From Ampelomyces quisqualis (taxonomy: Eukaryota; Ascomycota; Dothideomycetes; Pleosporales; Phaeosphaeriaceae), in the NCBI GenBank assembly GCA_018398575.1, contig JAGTXZ010000010.1, forward strand, positions 1,302,001-1,366,000: a DNA stretch of 64,000 nt, read 5' to 3'. The notes beneath the pieces are model-generated. The model did no database searches. It was not told where the DNA came from and worked only from the letters and a program-made list of their open reading frames with translations. The position numbers and the translations under genes were made by a program. Below are positions 45,968-57,177 of the stretch, piece after piece. Position 1 is the first letter of the stretch, and every line of letters begins with the position of its first letter.

Positions 45968-48633
45968 TTACGCTGAGTTGGGATGTTGCTTAACGAGCCA
46001 TTCCATGACACTTTCATAGCAAAGTACAAACTGCCTCAGACTTTGTACCATGCTCAGACGTTGTAGTCGAAAGTCCTCGACAGTCTTCGCGATCAGATCG
46101 ACTTCATCATCGGCGACCCAGCTGCCACTGTCCCGATCGTTTCGCGTGTTGGTCTTATTACCGGAGTCAATCTCCATTGGTGTGCTTTGCCTCGCGTGCC
46201 TTGCTTGACGTTGTCGCTTGAGCATGTCCAGAACTGAGTCCACTGTGCAGAAAGTGCCTGTTCGGCCACATCCGGCAGAGCAATGAACAACTACTGGGCG
46301 GCTATTGGGAGGATCTGGGTTGGATGGAGAGTTGCCATTATAGTGTCGAACGACAGAGTCGCATTGCTCAATCAAGCCAAGGAGGTGCGTAGGGTGGGCA
46401 GGAGCACCAAAGTCGGGCCAGTTCGAATACTGCAACTGCGTAATTTCGCGCATGCGTTCGAAAGGTTCCTCGTCATTGGACAGGGTGAACCGACGTACAA
46501 TGACGTACGGCTGGTCCGAAGTGGGCGATGTGCTCGAGGACTCCTTTGCAGCGTTAGTGGGCCGAGGAGGATTGGTTGACCGACGTTGACCAAGGTGTGG
46601 GCGGGACTGTTCACGATGGCGATAGATCTTAGCCGGCTCCAGCGATGCCTTGTGTTCGCCGAGGGGGTTTAGGTGCAGGTGACCGTAATGCTTGTCGGAC
46701 CAGTAGTTGTGAGCTTTGATTTGACCGCCCTCTTGTTCGGCAGTAAGCATAACGATGACGCGAACATCCTGTTGCCACACGACCTTCCAGAAGTCCTGCT
46801 TGTCGTTAGCTCGCGAAACAGCGTGGCGATCAGACGTTATCTTACCTTGAAGGTTGCCGGGATAGGACCCTGTGTGGCAATGTAGCGCTTGTTGGAATAT
46901 GCCGCTTGGACGTGATTGGCATTGACGTAGTCGCAGCTACCCTCATCCACACCTTCCAGCTTGACGCGAGAGTGCTCGTATGGCCAGATGTTGTTGTAGC
47001 GGTTCTTTGAGCCCTTTTCGATGCCTGCAATTTGGATCTGCTTGGCAGTGCTGGACCCAGTCGGGGTGCCATAGACTACTTTGCCAGACAGGGCTTCTTG
47101 CATGCGCTTTTGCTCGCGCTTCTCGATGTGTAAGAAGCGCTCTGAAACGGTCTTGCCGTTATCTTTCACTTCGGACGCTTGTTGAAGCCACACCGGAAGG
47201 TCTTCTTCAACTGACTTGGTCATGCCAGAAGGCTGCTTGACAGGCATTTGTCCAACACCACCAATGAGATCCATGTTCTGTCGAATGTTGCCAAAGAATG
47301 GGTTAGCAGCGTTTTGGGTAGCGGGCATGGGACAGCCACCAATAACGGGTGCTACAGAAGGAAGGCCAGAGTCGATTTGTAAGGAAGCAGTCGCAGAGGT
47401 CATAGGACTGCTAGCGCTCTGTTGGGATGTCCAGTTGGGGAATCGCTGCGCAAACTCTTGAAAGCCACCACGGATGATGTAAGTTCCCCCGGACCAGCCT
47501 TCGCTGGTGAACTTCCTGAGGGTATTAATGCAAGTGGCAGCATCCTTCATTTGCGAGGAGCTTGCATCATATACCACAATGTGTTTGCTACTCCTCCAAC
47601 GCTCAAACTTCTCGCGTGACTCTTCGTCTTTAAATGTCTCAGCAAGCTTCTTGACGTTGAAAGAAGCTCGCTTGAGCAGCGTGGTGGGTATACAAAGACT
47701 AAGAGCGCCGGATATGCGAGCCTTTGCAAACTGCGTTGATACACGAAGGTCAAGCAAAAGGACTTCTTCCACGGCAGACTCCAGGATGTTGATAATGTGT
47801 TGAGCCGTGGCCATGGTAGGTCCTTCCGTCTCATCATCCTCGTTGATGTTGGCTGGCAGGGTTTCGGCACGACGAGCAACCGTGGACACATGCTGTGGTT
47901 TCCTCGGAGGCAGCGAAGGCCGTGCATTGCATTCCTCTGCAAACTCGGCGATTGCGTCTGTTCGGCCGAAGCCTTCAAAGCTTGCCGGCGAATTTCTCCG
48001 GGGGCGGTCTGGGAACATTGACGATTCGGAGGAGAGCATTCGCTTTGGCGAGCGAGGCTTGAGCGGACGCCCTTCATCGTGACCTCCATCACTGCTCTGG
48101 TTTGTCCCGTTGGTCGGGCCCGGCGCCGGCGTTTCCTGCGGCATCGGGGCTGTCTTGACCGTGCCAAAATATGAATCGCCCGAAGGTGGAGCCCCAGAGG
48201 GTGTGAAGTTCAAATTACCGAGTGCGAAGCCTCTGCTGTTCTCGGTCTGCCTCCTAAACTGCTCAAACTCGGGATTCTGCTCGACTGGTATTATGCGAGG
48301 CGATGCAGCGGCTGTCGAGCGCACGTTGGACGTCGGTGGACTCCAGTTGCCGCGGATGTGCTGTGCAGCGCTGGAGGAGAAGTGGTCGCTGTTGGCATTG
48401 ACAGCCAGCTGGAAGTAGTTGGGTGAAGGAGTGCCCGGCTCCTTCTTCGAGGTGTGGACATGGCTCGGTGTCTTGGCTATTCCGTTCATGCGGGGGGTGA
48501 GGGGCGGAGGCAATGCCGCTGGATGTAATGAGGTACTTGGCCTAGTCATGGGCTGCGTCGATCGGGGGCGGGCGCTGGACAGGTGCGATGAAGACGAACC
48601 GCGCGGGCGAGGAGAGATGACAGGAGTAGACAT
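45968..48633 (-). CDS. Rhodanese-PTP protein tyrosine phosphatase (Ptp2/3, Pyp1/2-like)
   Basis: Two exons, 46846-48633 and 45968-46795 (871 residues); 50-nt intron GTAAGA...AAGCAG gives the junction TFK-DFWKVVWQQ. The N-terminal 270 residues are Ser/Pro-rich and disordered. A rhodanese/CDC25-like domain follows (about 275-410: EEVLLLDLRVSTQFAKARI, IVVYDASSSQ, YIIRGGFQEF), without an obvious active-site cysteine loop. The classical PTP domain has KNRYNNIWPYEHSRV, the WPD loop in NWPDFGAP and the P-loop HCSAGCGRTG (767-776, catalytic Cys768). It contains an inserted polar loop of about 60 residues (EPAKIYRHREQSR onward). Known homologues with this layout dephosphorylate MAP kinases; that role is by analogy. 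Confidence 0.9.
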
Positions 48634-50650
48634 GGTGGAGGAGGCCCTCGTAGATCAAGTACTACGTTGTGGGCCTAGCGAAGACGTGAGTAAGTGGTAG
48701 GATGTAGGTGCATGAAATATGGAGACAGGCGTGGCGCGGGTCGCGGACTCGTTGAGTGGGAGGGCAGTTTCAAATCGACAGGAGAGAGAAATGACGTCAT
48801 TCGCTGAGGCGAATTCAGGGTGGTCTGATGCACTCACACGTGACCGCCACCGGATTCTCTCCGGACAGATCTTGCTCAAGGCGGCAAGAGTATGCTAGGC
48901 GAGGCGCAGTCAGGGGATTATCGCAGTGTGCAGGCTGTGTTTCCTGTGCACCGAGCGCGGATGTCGTAAAGCGGGACGTTTCGCTAGCAGGACGACGCAG
49001 GGACCGAGCAAAGCAGGCCGAAGGGACCAAGGATTCCAGCGGCGGAAGGGCAGCGGAAGCAGGCCCAGGAAGAGGAGAGGGCGGAGACGCGAGTATTTCC
49101 AGCGATGCAGAAGATGGGAGGGCGGATCGGGGACGATAAGTAAGATCGGGGGTAGAAGGGGCCCTAGTGATTGCCAGTTCACCGTAGCGGTCCGCGTCCA
49201 AGGCAGGCCAGCGGTCATCGGGGGGGACACGGGCTTCTAGGCCTGATCATCCTCCGATCGCACTCGGTGCTGCGACACGTTTGAACAGAGTACCTCGACT
49301 CGAATCTCGACAGTGCAGTGCCGTCACGTTGGGCGTCAGGTGCATTTGGCTAGGAGCCGCACGCGGACAGATGACCAGACCCGTGCCTTTCTTCTCGAGG
49401 CACAATCCTGCTGTCGAACAAGCTGGCGAGGCGTCATGACTGAAACCGTGGACCCAGCCACCGCCCACCCGAACTTCGAAGACGCATCCTGGACCCTGAC
49501 TTGATCGACACAGCACTGCCCTCAAAGAGTCAAGACACCGGTGACAGGGCTGCCATTTTGCTAGGTGACGAAGAGGAGAGCAGACGTGCGATGCCGTAAG
49601 CTCTTCTTCTCGCTGCGCCGAAGTTCGCATGGCTGGTCTTCACCGACTTGGTTGTCGGACGATAGGGGCTTGCCAATTGCCGCTTCTGTGGGACTGACCG
49701 CTTCAAGTATCCGTATCTAATCGCGTGAACATCTGGGATGTTCAGGGGTGTTTTTGCAGATACTGTGGTGACATGCTGGCGCTGTATAGTGTCAAGTGCC
49801 GTGCAGCCGCGAAAAGGCCTTGAAGTCGGACTCCAGTCACACTTCACTACAAAAGCCGGTCGTCCTGATTGGCGCTTTTCAGTCGGCGGTGTTGTGTATT
49901 ATCTCAGTTTCTTATCCTGCTCTGGCCATCTTACTTACTTACGTAAGTATTTTTAGGGTTGTGCCTAAAGCTTGCTAGAGCGTCTAAGAAAGACTTGTTT
50001 AGTGTTTAGAAGAAAACTATCTTAACTTTAGTAAGATAGCAGCATCTTTTTCTTTATATACTTTCTCTTAACAACATTGTTTCTTATACCTCCTCTTTTA
50101 CAAGGTTATTATTATGCACTTAAATTACCATGTGGATTAATTTGTTAATATCCTTAGCTTTGATCAAGATCGTTTTTATAGGTATTCTAAAAGAGCTTAG
50201 CGTAAAGATCTCCTCTGCGTGCGCGCGTGTACAACTTACATAACGTACACAACATACGCATGCGCGACGTATACAACGTACGCGACGTATACAATGCACA
50301 ACGTATACAACGTACGCGACGTATACAATATGCGCGACGTATACAATATGCGACGTTTATATACCACATACACAACCTTGCCTTTTCTACAACTTCGCAC
50401 AATATAACTTAATACATATACTACAACTACATAGAGGAGCTTTATATAGAGTAATATAACTACTATGTATATAGTTAGTACAAAATATATTGTAGTAGAG
50501 TAGGCTAGTAGCAGAGCGAGTGCAAGTTGACCCCTCACGTGATAGCGCGAAATCGTGTTTGCGATTAGCAGATTTCCCCGCATCCCAGCAAAGCACTCCT
50601 ACGCGTCTGTTCCAACATCACTCGACGATCCATGATTCATCACACCAGTC
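48634..50650. other. 2 kb divergent spacer with minisatellite
   Basis: Lies between the phosphatase (minus) and NSE1 (plus). The left part is GC-rich; on the minus strand at about 48818-49232 an ATG-less frame of about 135 codons reads coherently (LDADRYGELAITRAPSTPDL, then Pro/Ala/Ser-rich), which might be an exon of an unrecognised gene or chance. The right part from about 49920 is AT-rich with an 8-bp-stem palindrome (CTATCTTA...TAAGATAG near 50019-50041) and the minisatellite at 50266-50362. Confidence 0.45.
50266..50362 (+). repeat. GACGTATACAA minisatellite, 16-18 bp period
   Basis: Six copies of GACGTATACAA or close variants start at 50266, 50284, 50300, 50318, 50336 and 50352. The spacers carry GCGC, CGTACGC or ATATGC, so most of the array alternates purine and pyrimidine and is full of small palindromes (GTATAC, CGTACG). 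Related but more degraded sequence extends left to about 50219. Confidence 0.85.
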
Positions 50651-51721
50651 ATGTCGCGAAGTGAATCCCCTCTGGTGCGCGAACCATCGCCAGACGAGGG
50701 CTACACCTACATGCACCGTGCCTTCCTCCAAGCCTTCATCACCCACAACGTCCTTAGCGCCGAAGACATCAAGCCAATACTGGCAAATATCATGACGGCA
50801 CACAGTACGTCTACAACTCGCCACTGATGCCATCTTCACTCAGTATTACTACTACTACTACTAACACTCGCCTCCCAACCAGACCCCAACCGCCCCTGGA
50901 CCCCAGGCGACGTGACCCCTCCAATCCTCACCTCGACGCTCCAAACCGTCAACGCCAAGCTCGAACCCTACGACCTCGAAATCCGCTCCCAGAAATCCCA
51001 ACACCCGCCCCGCTCCACAGTCTACGCCCTCGTCAACAAAACCTCGGACAGCCTGACGCAACTGGCCACGAAATTCTCCGCCGCGGAGATAGCGTACATC
51101 AGGCGCGTGCTAGACTACATGTTCGACACGAACAATTCGCGCACGCGCGAAGTGTGCGCAATCAGACACAGCGAAGCAAGCCAATTAGCGCGCGTGCGCC
51201 GCACAACAAGACACTCACAACTCCACGTCCCCGACGATGACGACGAGAATCCAACACAACAACAACAACAACACCAAGACACAGGCATATCCATCCAAGA
51301 AGCTGACAACCTCCTCTCGACCCTCGTCTCCCAGTCGTTTTTCCAAAAATCACACGCAGGCTACTATTCCCTCGCCCCGCGCGCGCTCATGGAACTCCGC
51401 GCCTATCTCAAGGAAACGTACAATGAGCCTGCGTCTGGGGCGGACGGAGACGATGCCGTGGTGCGCATTCGTGATTGTGAGGGCTGCAGGGATATAGTGA
51501 CGCATGGCGTGCGGTGCGACAATAGGGATTGTGGAGTGCGGTGGCATGACGCGTGTGCGAATGCGTTTTACGCCGGGCGCAGGAGGCAGGGGGGCAGGGG
51601 ATGTCCGACGTGTGGGACCGAGTGTAGTGGGGAGGTGTTTGTTGGGGAGAGGGCGGATAGGGTAGCGGGGAATAGTCGGAGGAGTGCGGTGCAGACGAGG
51701 GACCAAGATGACGAGGAATGA
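50651..51721 (+). CDS. NSE1: SMC5/6 complex RING subunit Nse1
   Basis: Two exons, 50651-50804 and 50883-51721 (330 residues); 78-nt intron with an ACTAACACTC branch region and CCAG acceptor. Winged-helix repeats of the Nse1 family occupy the first 240 residues (YTYMHRAFLQAFITHNVLSAEDIKPIL, then LATKFSAAEIAYIRRVLDYMF, SFFQKSHAGYYSLAPRALMELRAYL). The C-terminal RING-like zinc domain starts at Cys250 with CEGC, then RCDNRDC, RWHDAC and CPTC, which is the NSE1-type C4HC3 pattern. Nse1 works with Nse3 and Nse4 in the kleisin-KITE core of the DNA-repair complex. A His/Gln tract (QQQQQHQ) sits in a loop before the last winged-helix part. The acidic tail ends the protein. Confidence 0.92.
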
Positions 51722-51913
51722 TTGTGGTGGGAGAGCATGGAGACGGACGATACCCACTATACAGTCATGGTCGATACGCTGCAGGCATTATTGATCACGA
51801 GAAGCAACATCATGCCATTTGGTTGGTAGATGGAAAGCTAAGTACGCCCCACTCAACCATTTCCCCCAAAGTTCTTCCATGTTACGTACAAACAAGCCCT
51901 GCCCGACCGGAAT

Positions 51914-53169
51914 CTAGTGCACTCCATTAGTCTTCTTGCTCGCCTTGCTCCTCCTCTCCGCCACGGCAGCAGCAAGGTCCTGCAACACGGACACGGTGCT
52001 GTCCCAATCGATACACGCGTCAGTGATGGACACGCCCTTCTTGAGCGCGGCAGGGCCCTCGGCAGGAACCTTTTGGTTGCCCTCGTTGATGTTTGATTCG
52101 ATCATGACGGCGACAATGGCTGTTTCTCCTTGACGGATTTGGTCAGCGATGACTTTTGCGACTTTTGGCTGGTTGCGGTGGTCTTTGTTTGAGTTGCCTA
52201 TTCACGCAAAGTGTTAGTAACACAGTCATGCTTTACGGACTGCAGGGCACATACCATGCGAACAGTCAACCATCAAGACTTCAGGAAGCTTCTTCTTCCT
52301 CAATGCATCCCTCGCGGCCTTGATGCTCTCGGGGTCGAAGTTTGTGCCGCGCGTTCCACCGCGCAGGATGACGAAGCAGTGCTCGTTGCCGCTTGTCCTG
52401 GTGATAGCAGCCAGACCCTGCTTGGTCACACCCATGAAGTGGTGCTTTGCGGCGGCGGCGCCGATGGCGTCGACGGCAACCGTCAAGCCGCCATCTGTGC
52501 CATTCTTGAAGCCAATGGGGAACGAGAGACCAGAGGCGAGTTCGCGGTGCAATTGGGATTCTGTTGTGCGTGCGCCAATCGCGCCGAGGGAGATGAGATC
52601 TGCGAGGAACTGGGGAGAGATTGTGTCGAGCATCTCTGAAGCAATGGGCATGCCTTGGGAGGTAAGGTCAATGTAGAGCTTGCGCGAGACGCGAAGGCCC
52701 TTGTTGATCTGGTAGCTCTCATCGATATCCGGGTCGTTGATCAGACCCTTCCAGCCGACCGTTGTCCGGGGCTTCTCAAGGTAGGCGCGCATGATGATGA
52801 GGATGTGGTCTTGCAGCATCTCGGCGAGCGTCTTGAGGCGCTGGCAGTACTCAATGGCAGTGTCGGGGTCGTGGATGGAGCAGGGTCCGACCATGACGAG
52901 GAGACGGTCATCTTGTTGTGTGATAATCTTTGCGGCGTCCTTGCGACCCTGGATGATGGTCTGCTCGGCGAGCGCCGGGATAGGGAGCTCGTGGGCGAGG
53001 AGTGCGGGCGAGATCAGAGGGTCGTATCCGAGGACTAATATGCTTCAATTAGTATGAACAGGTCGAACGGGAGTCAGTTGAGCCACGTGCCGCGTACGTC
53101 GTCGCTGACGTTCTTTGATTCTTGGAAGGAAGGCATGTTTTCTGCGAGGTCTGCGGCTGAGAAGGCCAT
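51914..53169 (-). CDS. 3-deoxy-7-phosphoheptulonate (DAHP) synthase
   Basis: First enzyme of the shikimate pathway, condensing phosphoenolpyruvate with erythrose 4-phosphate. Exons: 53087-53169, 52255-53042, 51914-52197, giving 384 residues, the normal size of class I AroF/G/H and yeast Aro3/Aro4. Motifs: GYDPLISPALL, VGPCSIHDPDTAIEY, MRAYLEKPRTTVGWKGLINDP, ASEMLD, GARTTESQ-HRE, FPIGFKNGTDG, RGG and VDCSHGNSNKDHRNQP. The second intron (57 nt) cuts the CSHG motif and is secure. The first intron (44 nt, GTGGCT...TTGAAG) is the only arrangement I found that keeps frame, but its exact ends are less sure. Tail-to-tail with NSE1 and divergent from the gene at 53822. Whether it is the Phe- or Tyr-feedback isoform cannot be read here. 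Confidence 0.93.
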
Positions 53170-53821
53170 GATGTGGTGGGGTGAGTCTTTATACCGAGTC
53201 TGACAGATGAGGTGAGAATGCAGGGCTGAATAAGCGCAGTGGCGTCTTTGTTACTTTGTTTTTTTTTTGGGGGGCGGGCGCGCGATGTACGGCGTGAAGT
53301 ACTCGGTAGTCGCTGGGCGTTGCGAGGTAGTATGCAGTCTCTACATGTTCTGCTGCAGAGTCACATGCCGCCAGACTTTTCGACAGGGCAGGGCCTAGAG
53401 GCGGGGCGGGGCTGGGGTCCTGGGGAGGCCTGTTGGGCTGTTATCGATAGCAGCGCGGGATGAGTACATATGCATGCCAAGCGAGCTGAGGGCATCTCCA
53501 ATCGCGGTGCTGCCGTTGGTCCATGGCCGTCGACCTTCACCTTCGAGAAGCGGTCGCCCTGGATTGTCGTCCGCCAGGCAAAGGCGCGCGACTGCACCGG
53601 TCAAACCGTGACTGCTACTTCATGCACACCCCCGGGCATCCGAAACGAGCCATCCCGCTCCCCTGACCGCTAACCCCATCCTCCGCTTCACACCTTATGC
53701 ACTGCCCACGTCTGCGACCAGAACTGATCTCCTGGCAATCGTCGCCTTTGACTCGAACGCGTTGACCGCGCTCGCAACGTCACAAATACTCGGTACTTAC
53801 CGTTCGCTGCCCACTTTTGTA
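53170..53821. promoter_or_regulatory. Divergent promoter DAHP synthase / 53822 gene
   Basis: About 650 bases separating two start codons in opposite orientation. It contains an 11-T run followed by G runs at about 53260-53276. No known operator, such as a TGACTC amino-acid-control element, was recognised with confidence, although GAGTCA-like words occur (53073-53077 lies inside the first intron). Confidence 0.45.
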
Positions 53822-54759
53822 ATGTTTACGTTTCAGAATATCAGTTCCAAGCGAGGGAGAGAGGACGACTCGGACTCGGAGGACGGAGGTGGCTATGGCC
53901 ATGGGCCGCAGCAGCTCAAGGCAAGTGCTTCTAGACATCGCGTAAGAGCACGTCTGACAGACGCCAGAAACCGCGGTGGTTCAGCGACCCGCTCACTCAC
54001 CATCACACACAAAATCCGCCGCCACAGAGTCCAACGCCTGGTCCCTCGCTCACCCCGCCTCGGCTGGTCTCAGACGTTGAGGCACTGACACCTGGCCAGT
54101 CGGACTGGGAAGAGGTGGACTGTCCTATGCCCTCATATGGATATGCACAGTCTTCGCAGCCGAACGACTTCGACATGGACATGGAAGACGCCCATTTCGA
54201 CGTCCGAAGTCAACCCTCCCAGTCACCGCAAGGCTTCTTCATGCGCCCCGCAATGCTCAACGCCTCCCTGTTTGGTGCAGACGTAGTCAATACCAACGGT
54301 CGCATACCCACTCCAATACATCCGACCTTCAAACGAAGCGGCATGAACGGTCTAGGCTTTCCAATAAGTGGTGCCGCAGGAGGCGTACACACAAGCAACA
54401 GCAACGCAGGCGTACCTTCAATGCAAGCACCCACATCGCGCAGAACAGCATACCAAACCTTCCACGACGATTGCTCACGCCGCATGCCCTCGCCCATCTC
54501 CGAGGACGAAGATATCCCCGACACACCCACTGCACTCACGCAATCCCAGCTCTCGCGACTTAGTTTCTCGCAAGCCAACCCTGCAGACCGAATGGACATG
54601 GAAACAAGTCCTGGCTCCCTCGCCTTACCCCCACCCACGCCGCGTGGTAGGAAGCGAAGCGGTGCACTAACGGGCATGGGGAGGTTCAGCATGGGCTACA
54701 GAGAGGACTGCGAGAAGTGCCGGCAGCGTGTCCCGGGCCATTATTCGCATTTTCTTTAG
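53822..54759 (+). CDS. Uncharacterised fungal protein with C-terminal Cys/His motif
   Basis: Two exons, 53822-53941 and 54028-54759 (283 residues); the 86-nt intron starts GTAAGA and ends CCACAG, keeping frame. The N-terminus is MFTFQNISSKRGREDDSDSEDGG. A low-complexity body follows with short conserved-looking islands (DWEEVDCPMPSYGY, ESDVEALTPG-like, IHPTFKRSGMNGLGFPISG, RRMPSPISEDEDIPDTP). The last 30 residues are the most striking: GMGRFSMGYREDCEKCRQRVPGHYSHFL, with C-x2-C and H-x2-H spacing that could hold a metal ion. Likely nuclear or cytosolic and largely disordered. I recall related proteins with this C-terminus in other Pezizomycotina, but no assigned function. Confidence 0.75.
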
Positions 54760-55331
54760 CTTCACGATGAGAATGAGTTCCACGATGGCTATGAGCATAT
54801 AACATTATCACTGGGTCCGGCGTTTCGTTTGATGGGAGTACTAAGGGGCATACATGGCATAGAAGACGGCATACAGGAGCATTAGCATAGCAAACACACA
54901 TAGCAAACACGCCGCCGCATGGCTTTTCCGCACACACGCTCTGGAGGAAATTCCAACACTCGACGTATTGATTACGCAGTATGTACGGAGTAACCGCAAC
55001 GAAAACTAACCTCTTTCGCCCCGGCAATCACACACATACACACCCATGAAGCCTCCCCCCCCCCCAAACAATCCTTGTCGCTTTTGACATCACAGCCGCC
55101 CAATCATCATCACTCACAACTCACAACTTCCTCTACCTTGCCCCAGTCGTTTGATGTACTGTAATGTTTCAAACCTCGCGGCACATGGTTCATACCTGTG
55201 TTTTGTTTAGGGGAGTATAGTCGTATACGATACTAGCAAGACAAGCAGAAACATGAGCGAGTTTATAAGATTTGCATGGTTGCCCCGCGGCGCTGGAACG
55301 AAATCAAGAATCAATGGCATGCGCATCGGGC
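54760..55331. other. Convergent 3' spacer
   Basis: About 570 bases between two convergent stops. It holds a TACGGAGTA nonamer (54984-54992) and a run of 11 C (55055-55065). No gene recognised; a longer antisense frame over GOT1 is a shadow. Confidence 0.5.
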
Positions 55332-55995
55332 TCAAACGGCACTTGGACGCTCTCTGCCCACGCCGCCCAAAACTTCCAATCCCCGGGCTACATAGCGTCC
55401 TATTACGGGCACGCCCCTGACGAACCCAGCCACCGTGCCCAGGAAATCTCCGAATAAGACTAGGATACCGTATGATTCGACTAGGAAGCCGATGAAGGCC
55501 CAGCGCGCGAGTATGAGCGTGATGCCCGCGGCGAAAGCGAGGGTGCCTTTCCATTTCTGGCGGCGCGCGAAGAAGGAGAGGGTTTTTTGCGTGCCGATGA
55601 GGAGCGTGAGACCGATTAGGAACAGGATCTGTGGGGTTGTGGTGAGTTGGTTGGATAAGGTGGAGGGAGGAGGGACGGACGTTTCCCATGGCTAACCTGT
55701 TATTCAAACATGGGAGGTTAGATTGGAGTGCTAAGAGGGAGGGGGAGAAATCACATTGCTCGATCAAAAAACATCATTACGCCGCCCATGAGGAACAGAC
55801 CGCCTGGGTTGTCGCATGGCATGTTAGCAACTCGGTGGTCTTTTTCACAGCAAGAGATTGAGGGAGGAGGCGTACCTACCCCCTGAACAGAAGGCGACTC
55901 CTATCTCTGTCGGGCGTGTTAGACGGCTTGTTCGCGCTGGGTGGGGAACGTGTTGTAGACGGACTTTGCGTGTCTGAAAGCCACATTGTAGGCAT
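55332..55995 (-). CDS. GOT1: Vesicle transport protein Got1
   Basis: Small tetraspanning ER/Golgi membrane protein that aids vesicle traffic. Five exons: 55965-55995, 55880-55906, 55755-55803, 55681-55696, 55332-55628 (139 residues, the family size). The fourth exon is only 16 nt. Spliced protein begins MPTMWLSDTQKIGVAFCSGG, then MMFFDRAMLAMGNILFLIGL, TQKTLSFFARRQKWKGT, and ends FIGFLVESYGILVLFGDFLG...PVIGRYV. Four hydrophobic helices are evident. An alternative start three codons downstream (MWLSDTQK) matches yeast Got1 better. All junctions are GT-AG and keep frame. Ordinary frame scanning misses this gene because only the last exon exceeds 50 nt. Same strand as IES6 upstream. Confidence 0.93.
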
Positions 55996-56592
55996 CTTGA
56001 TGGTTTTCGCGCTGGGCGAGGGCAGCAGTAGAAAGGCGCAAGCAGGCCTGTACGTCTGGAACGATGGTAGCGCTGTGTTATCGTAAGGCTGGCATGTAAA
56101 AGTCGTCGAGTTTAGAAATCGTAGGTTACCTCTGGGCGTCGTGGCTACTTTGCGGAGAAGACGCGGCGCGGCGCGCTAGCTGCTAGCGTGGTGGAAGTCC
56201 AACGGGTGGGTGGAGATTTCGCGTGCGACATCGTCTTCCGTCTCTTCCATGATCAGATGAGATGCGGCACACGACATACGTCTAGGGAGTGGACAATGCG
56301 AATCATGACTTCCATTATTCTCTCCTGTTAAAACATGTCTTTGTAGAATTCAAACGCCCAGACAACAGCACCGCTTCACATAGCGGCTGTAACTAGGAAC
56401 GCCTCCCTCGAGGCTCCTGGTATATCGTCACCCCGGGCAAGAACAATACAGGATCACGATTAAGCCGGAGCGCCTTTTTGAGCCATGCGTGGAAACGCGC
56501 ATGGTGGGTGGAAGGAGCTTGACTTTGATGGTCATACATGATAGCGTGTGCGTTTTCAGCTGGGGATTGCTTGCAGACAGAGGAGAGCGTGC
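55996..56592. other. Intergenic between IES6 and GOT1
   Basis: About 600 bases with the GOT1 promoter and IES6 3' UTR. No motif or gene recognised. Confidence 0.45.
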
Positions 56593-57177
56593 TCATTTCA
56601 AGACGGTATGCGCTCCTCGAGCTGCCAAATACGCCTCATACACATTCTGCGGCATCGTCCTTATCGTCCCGTACAGCTCCTTGTTGTGATAGCGCAGCCT
56701 CGTCTTGGGATCGGTGTATGGCGCAGGCAGCCCGGTGATGTCGCAGTACTTCTTCTGGCTGCTTGGGTGGAAGCTCGGCGCGGATTCAATGTTTGTATAT
56801 GTCGGTGCTGGCCCTGTCCCCGCTCTCTTGGATGCCGCTGCGGCTCTGCCGTTCTTCTCCAGCACCAACGTGCTCAGACTCTGTGCAGCCTGCGCAATGT
56901 TGGGCGGTCGACCCTCGTTTCCGACGGGCGTTGCGTTGCCTGCGCCGCCTTCTGGGTGTGGCACGGCGGGCGTTGACTGGCCGCTGTTGTTCTGTGTCGC
57001 CATGACGGAGGCCTCTTTTCGCGAGGCTTCACCGAGGATTTGCTTGAGATTCTTGTTGCGGCGCTGGGGTGGCTTCCAATGCGGATTACGGAATGGCTTT
57101 GCGGTCGCATGCATGTCAAGCTTATCGAGAAGCGCTTGGTGCGTCTTCTCGTCGGACGCGGCTGTTAGAGGCGCCAT
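56593..57177 (-). CDS. IES6: INO80 complex subunit Ies6
   Basis: Intronless, 194 residues. The N-terminal KPFRNPHWKPPQRRNKNLKQIL segment and the C-terminal YL1_C domain (KKYCDITGLPAPYTDPKTRLRY, then YGTIRTMP) are the hallmarks of Ies6; the protein is far too short for the other YL1_C protein, Swc2/Vps72. Between them is a Gly/Ala/Pro-rich linker. Ies6 binds Arp5 and the INO80 ATPase to form the module that couples ATP hydrolysis to nucleosome sliding. The ATG at 57177 follows GCGCC on the minus strand; the open frame continues upstream only from a non-ATG codon. It shares a 133-base promoter with DAD4, and the ARP5 gene starts 714 bases away. Confidence 0.93.
   Translation of the reverse strand: MAPLTAASDEKTHQALLDKLDMHATAKPFRNPHWKPPQRRNKNLKQILGEASRKEASVMATQNNSGQSTPAVPHPEGGAGNATPVGNEGRPPNIAQAAQSLSTLVLEKNGRAAAASKRAGTGPAPTYTNIESAPSFHPSSQKKYCDITGLPAPYTDPKTRLRYHNKELYGTIRTMPQNVYEAYLAARGAHTVLK

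Noticed and set aside
50236..50583. 115-residue Tyr/Val-rich protein on the minus strand
   Set aside because: It reads the GACGTATACAA minisatellite; no evidence of selection on protein.
55207..55767. 186-codon minus-strand frame overlapping GOT1
   Set aside because: It runs through the GOT1 introns in another register; the spliced GOT1 model matches the family end to end.
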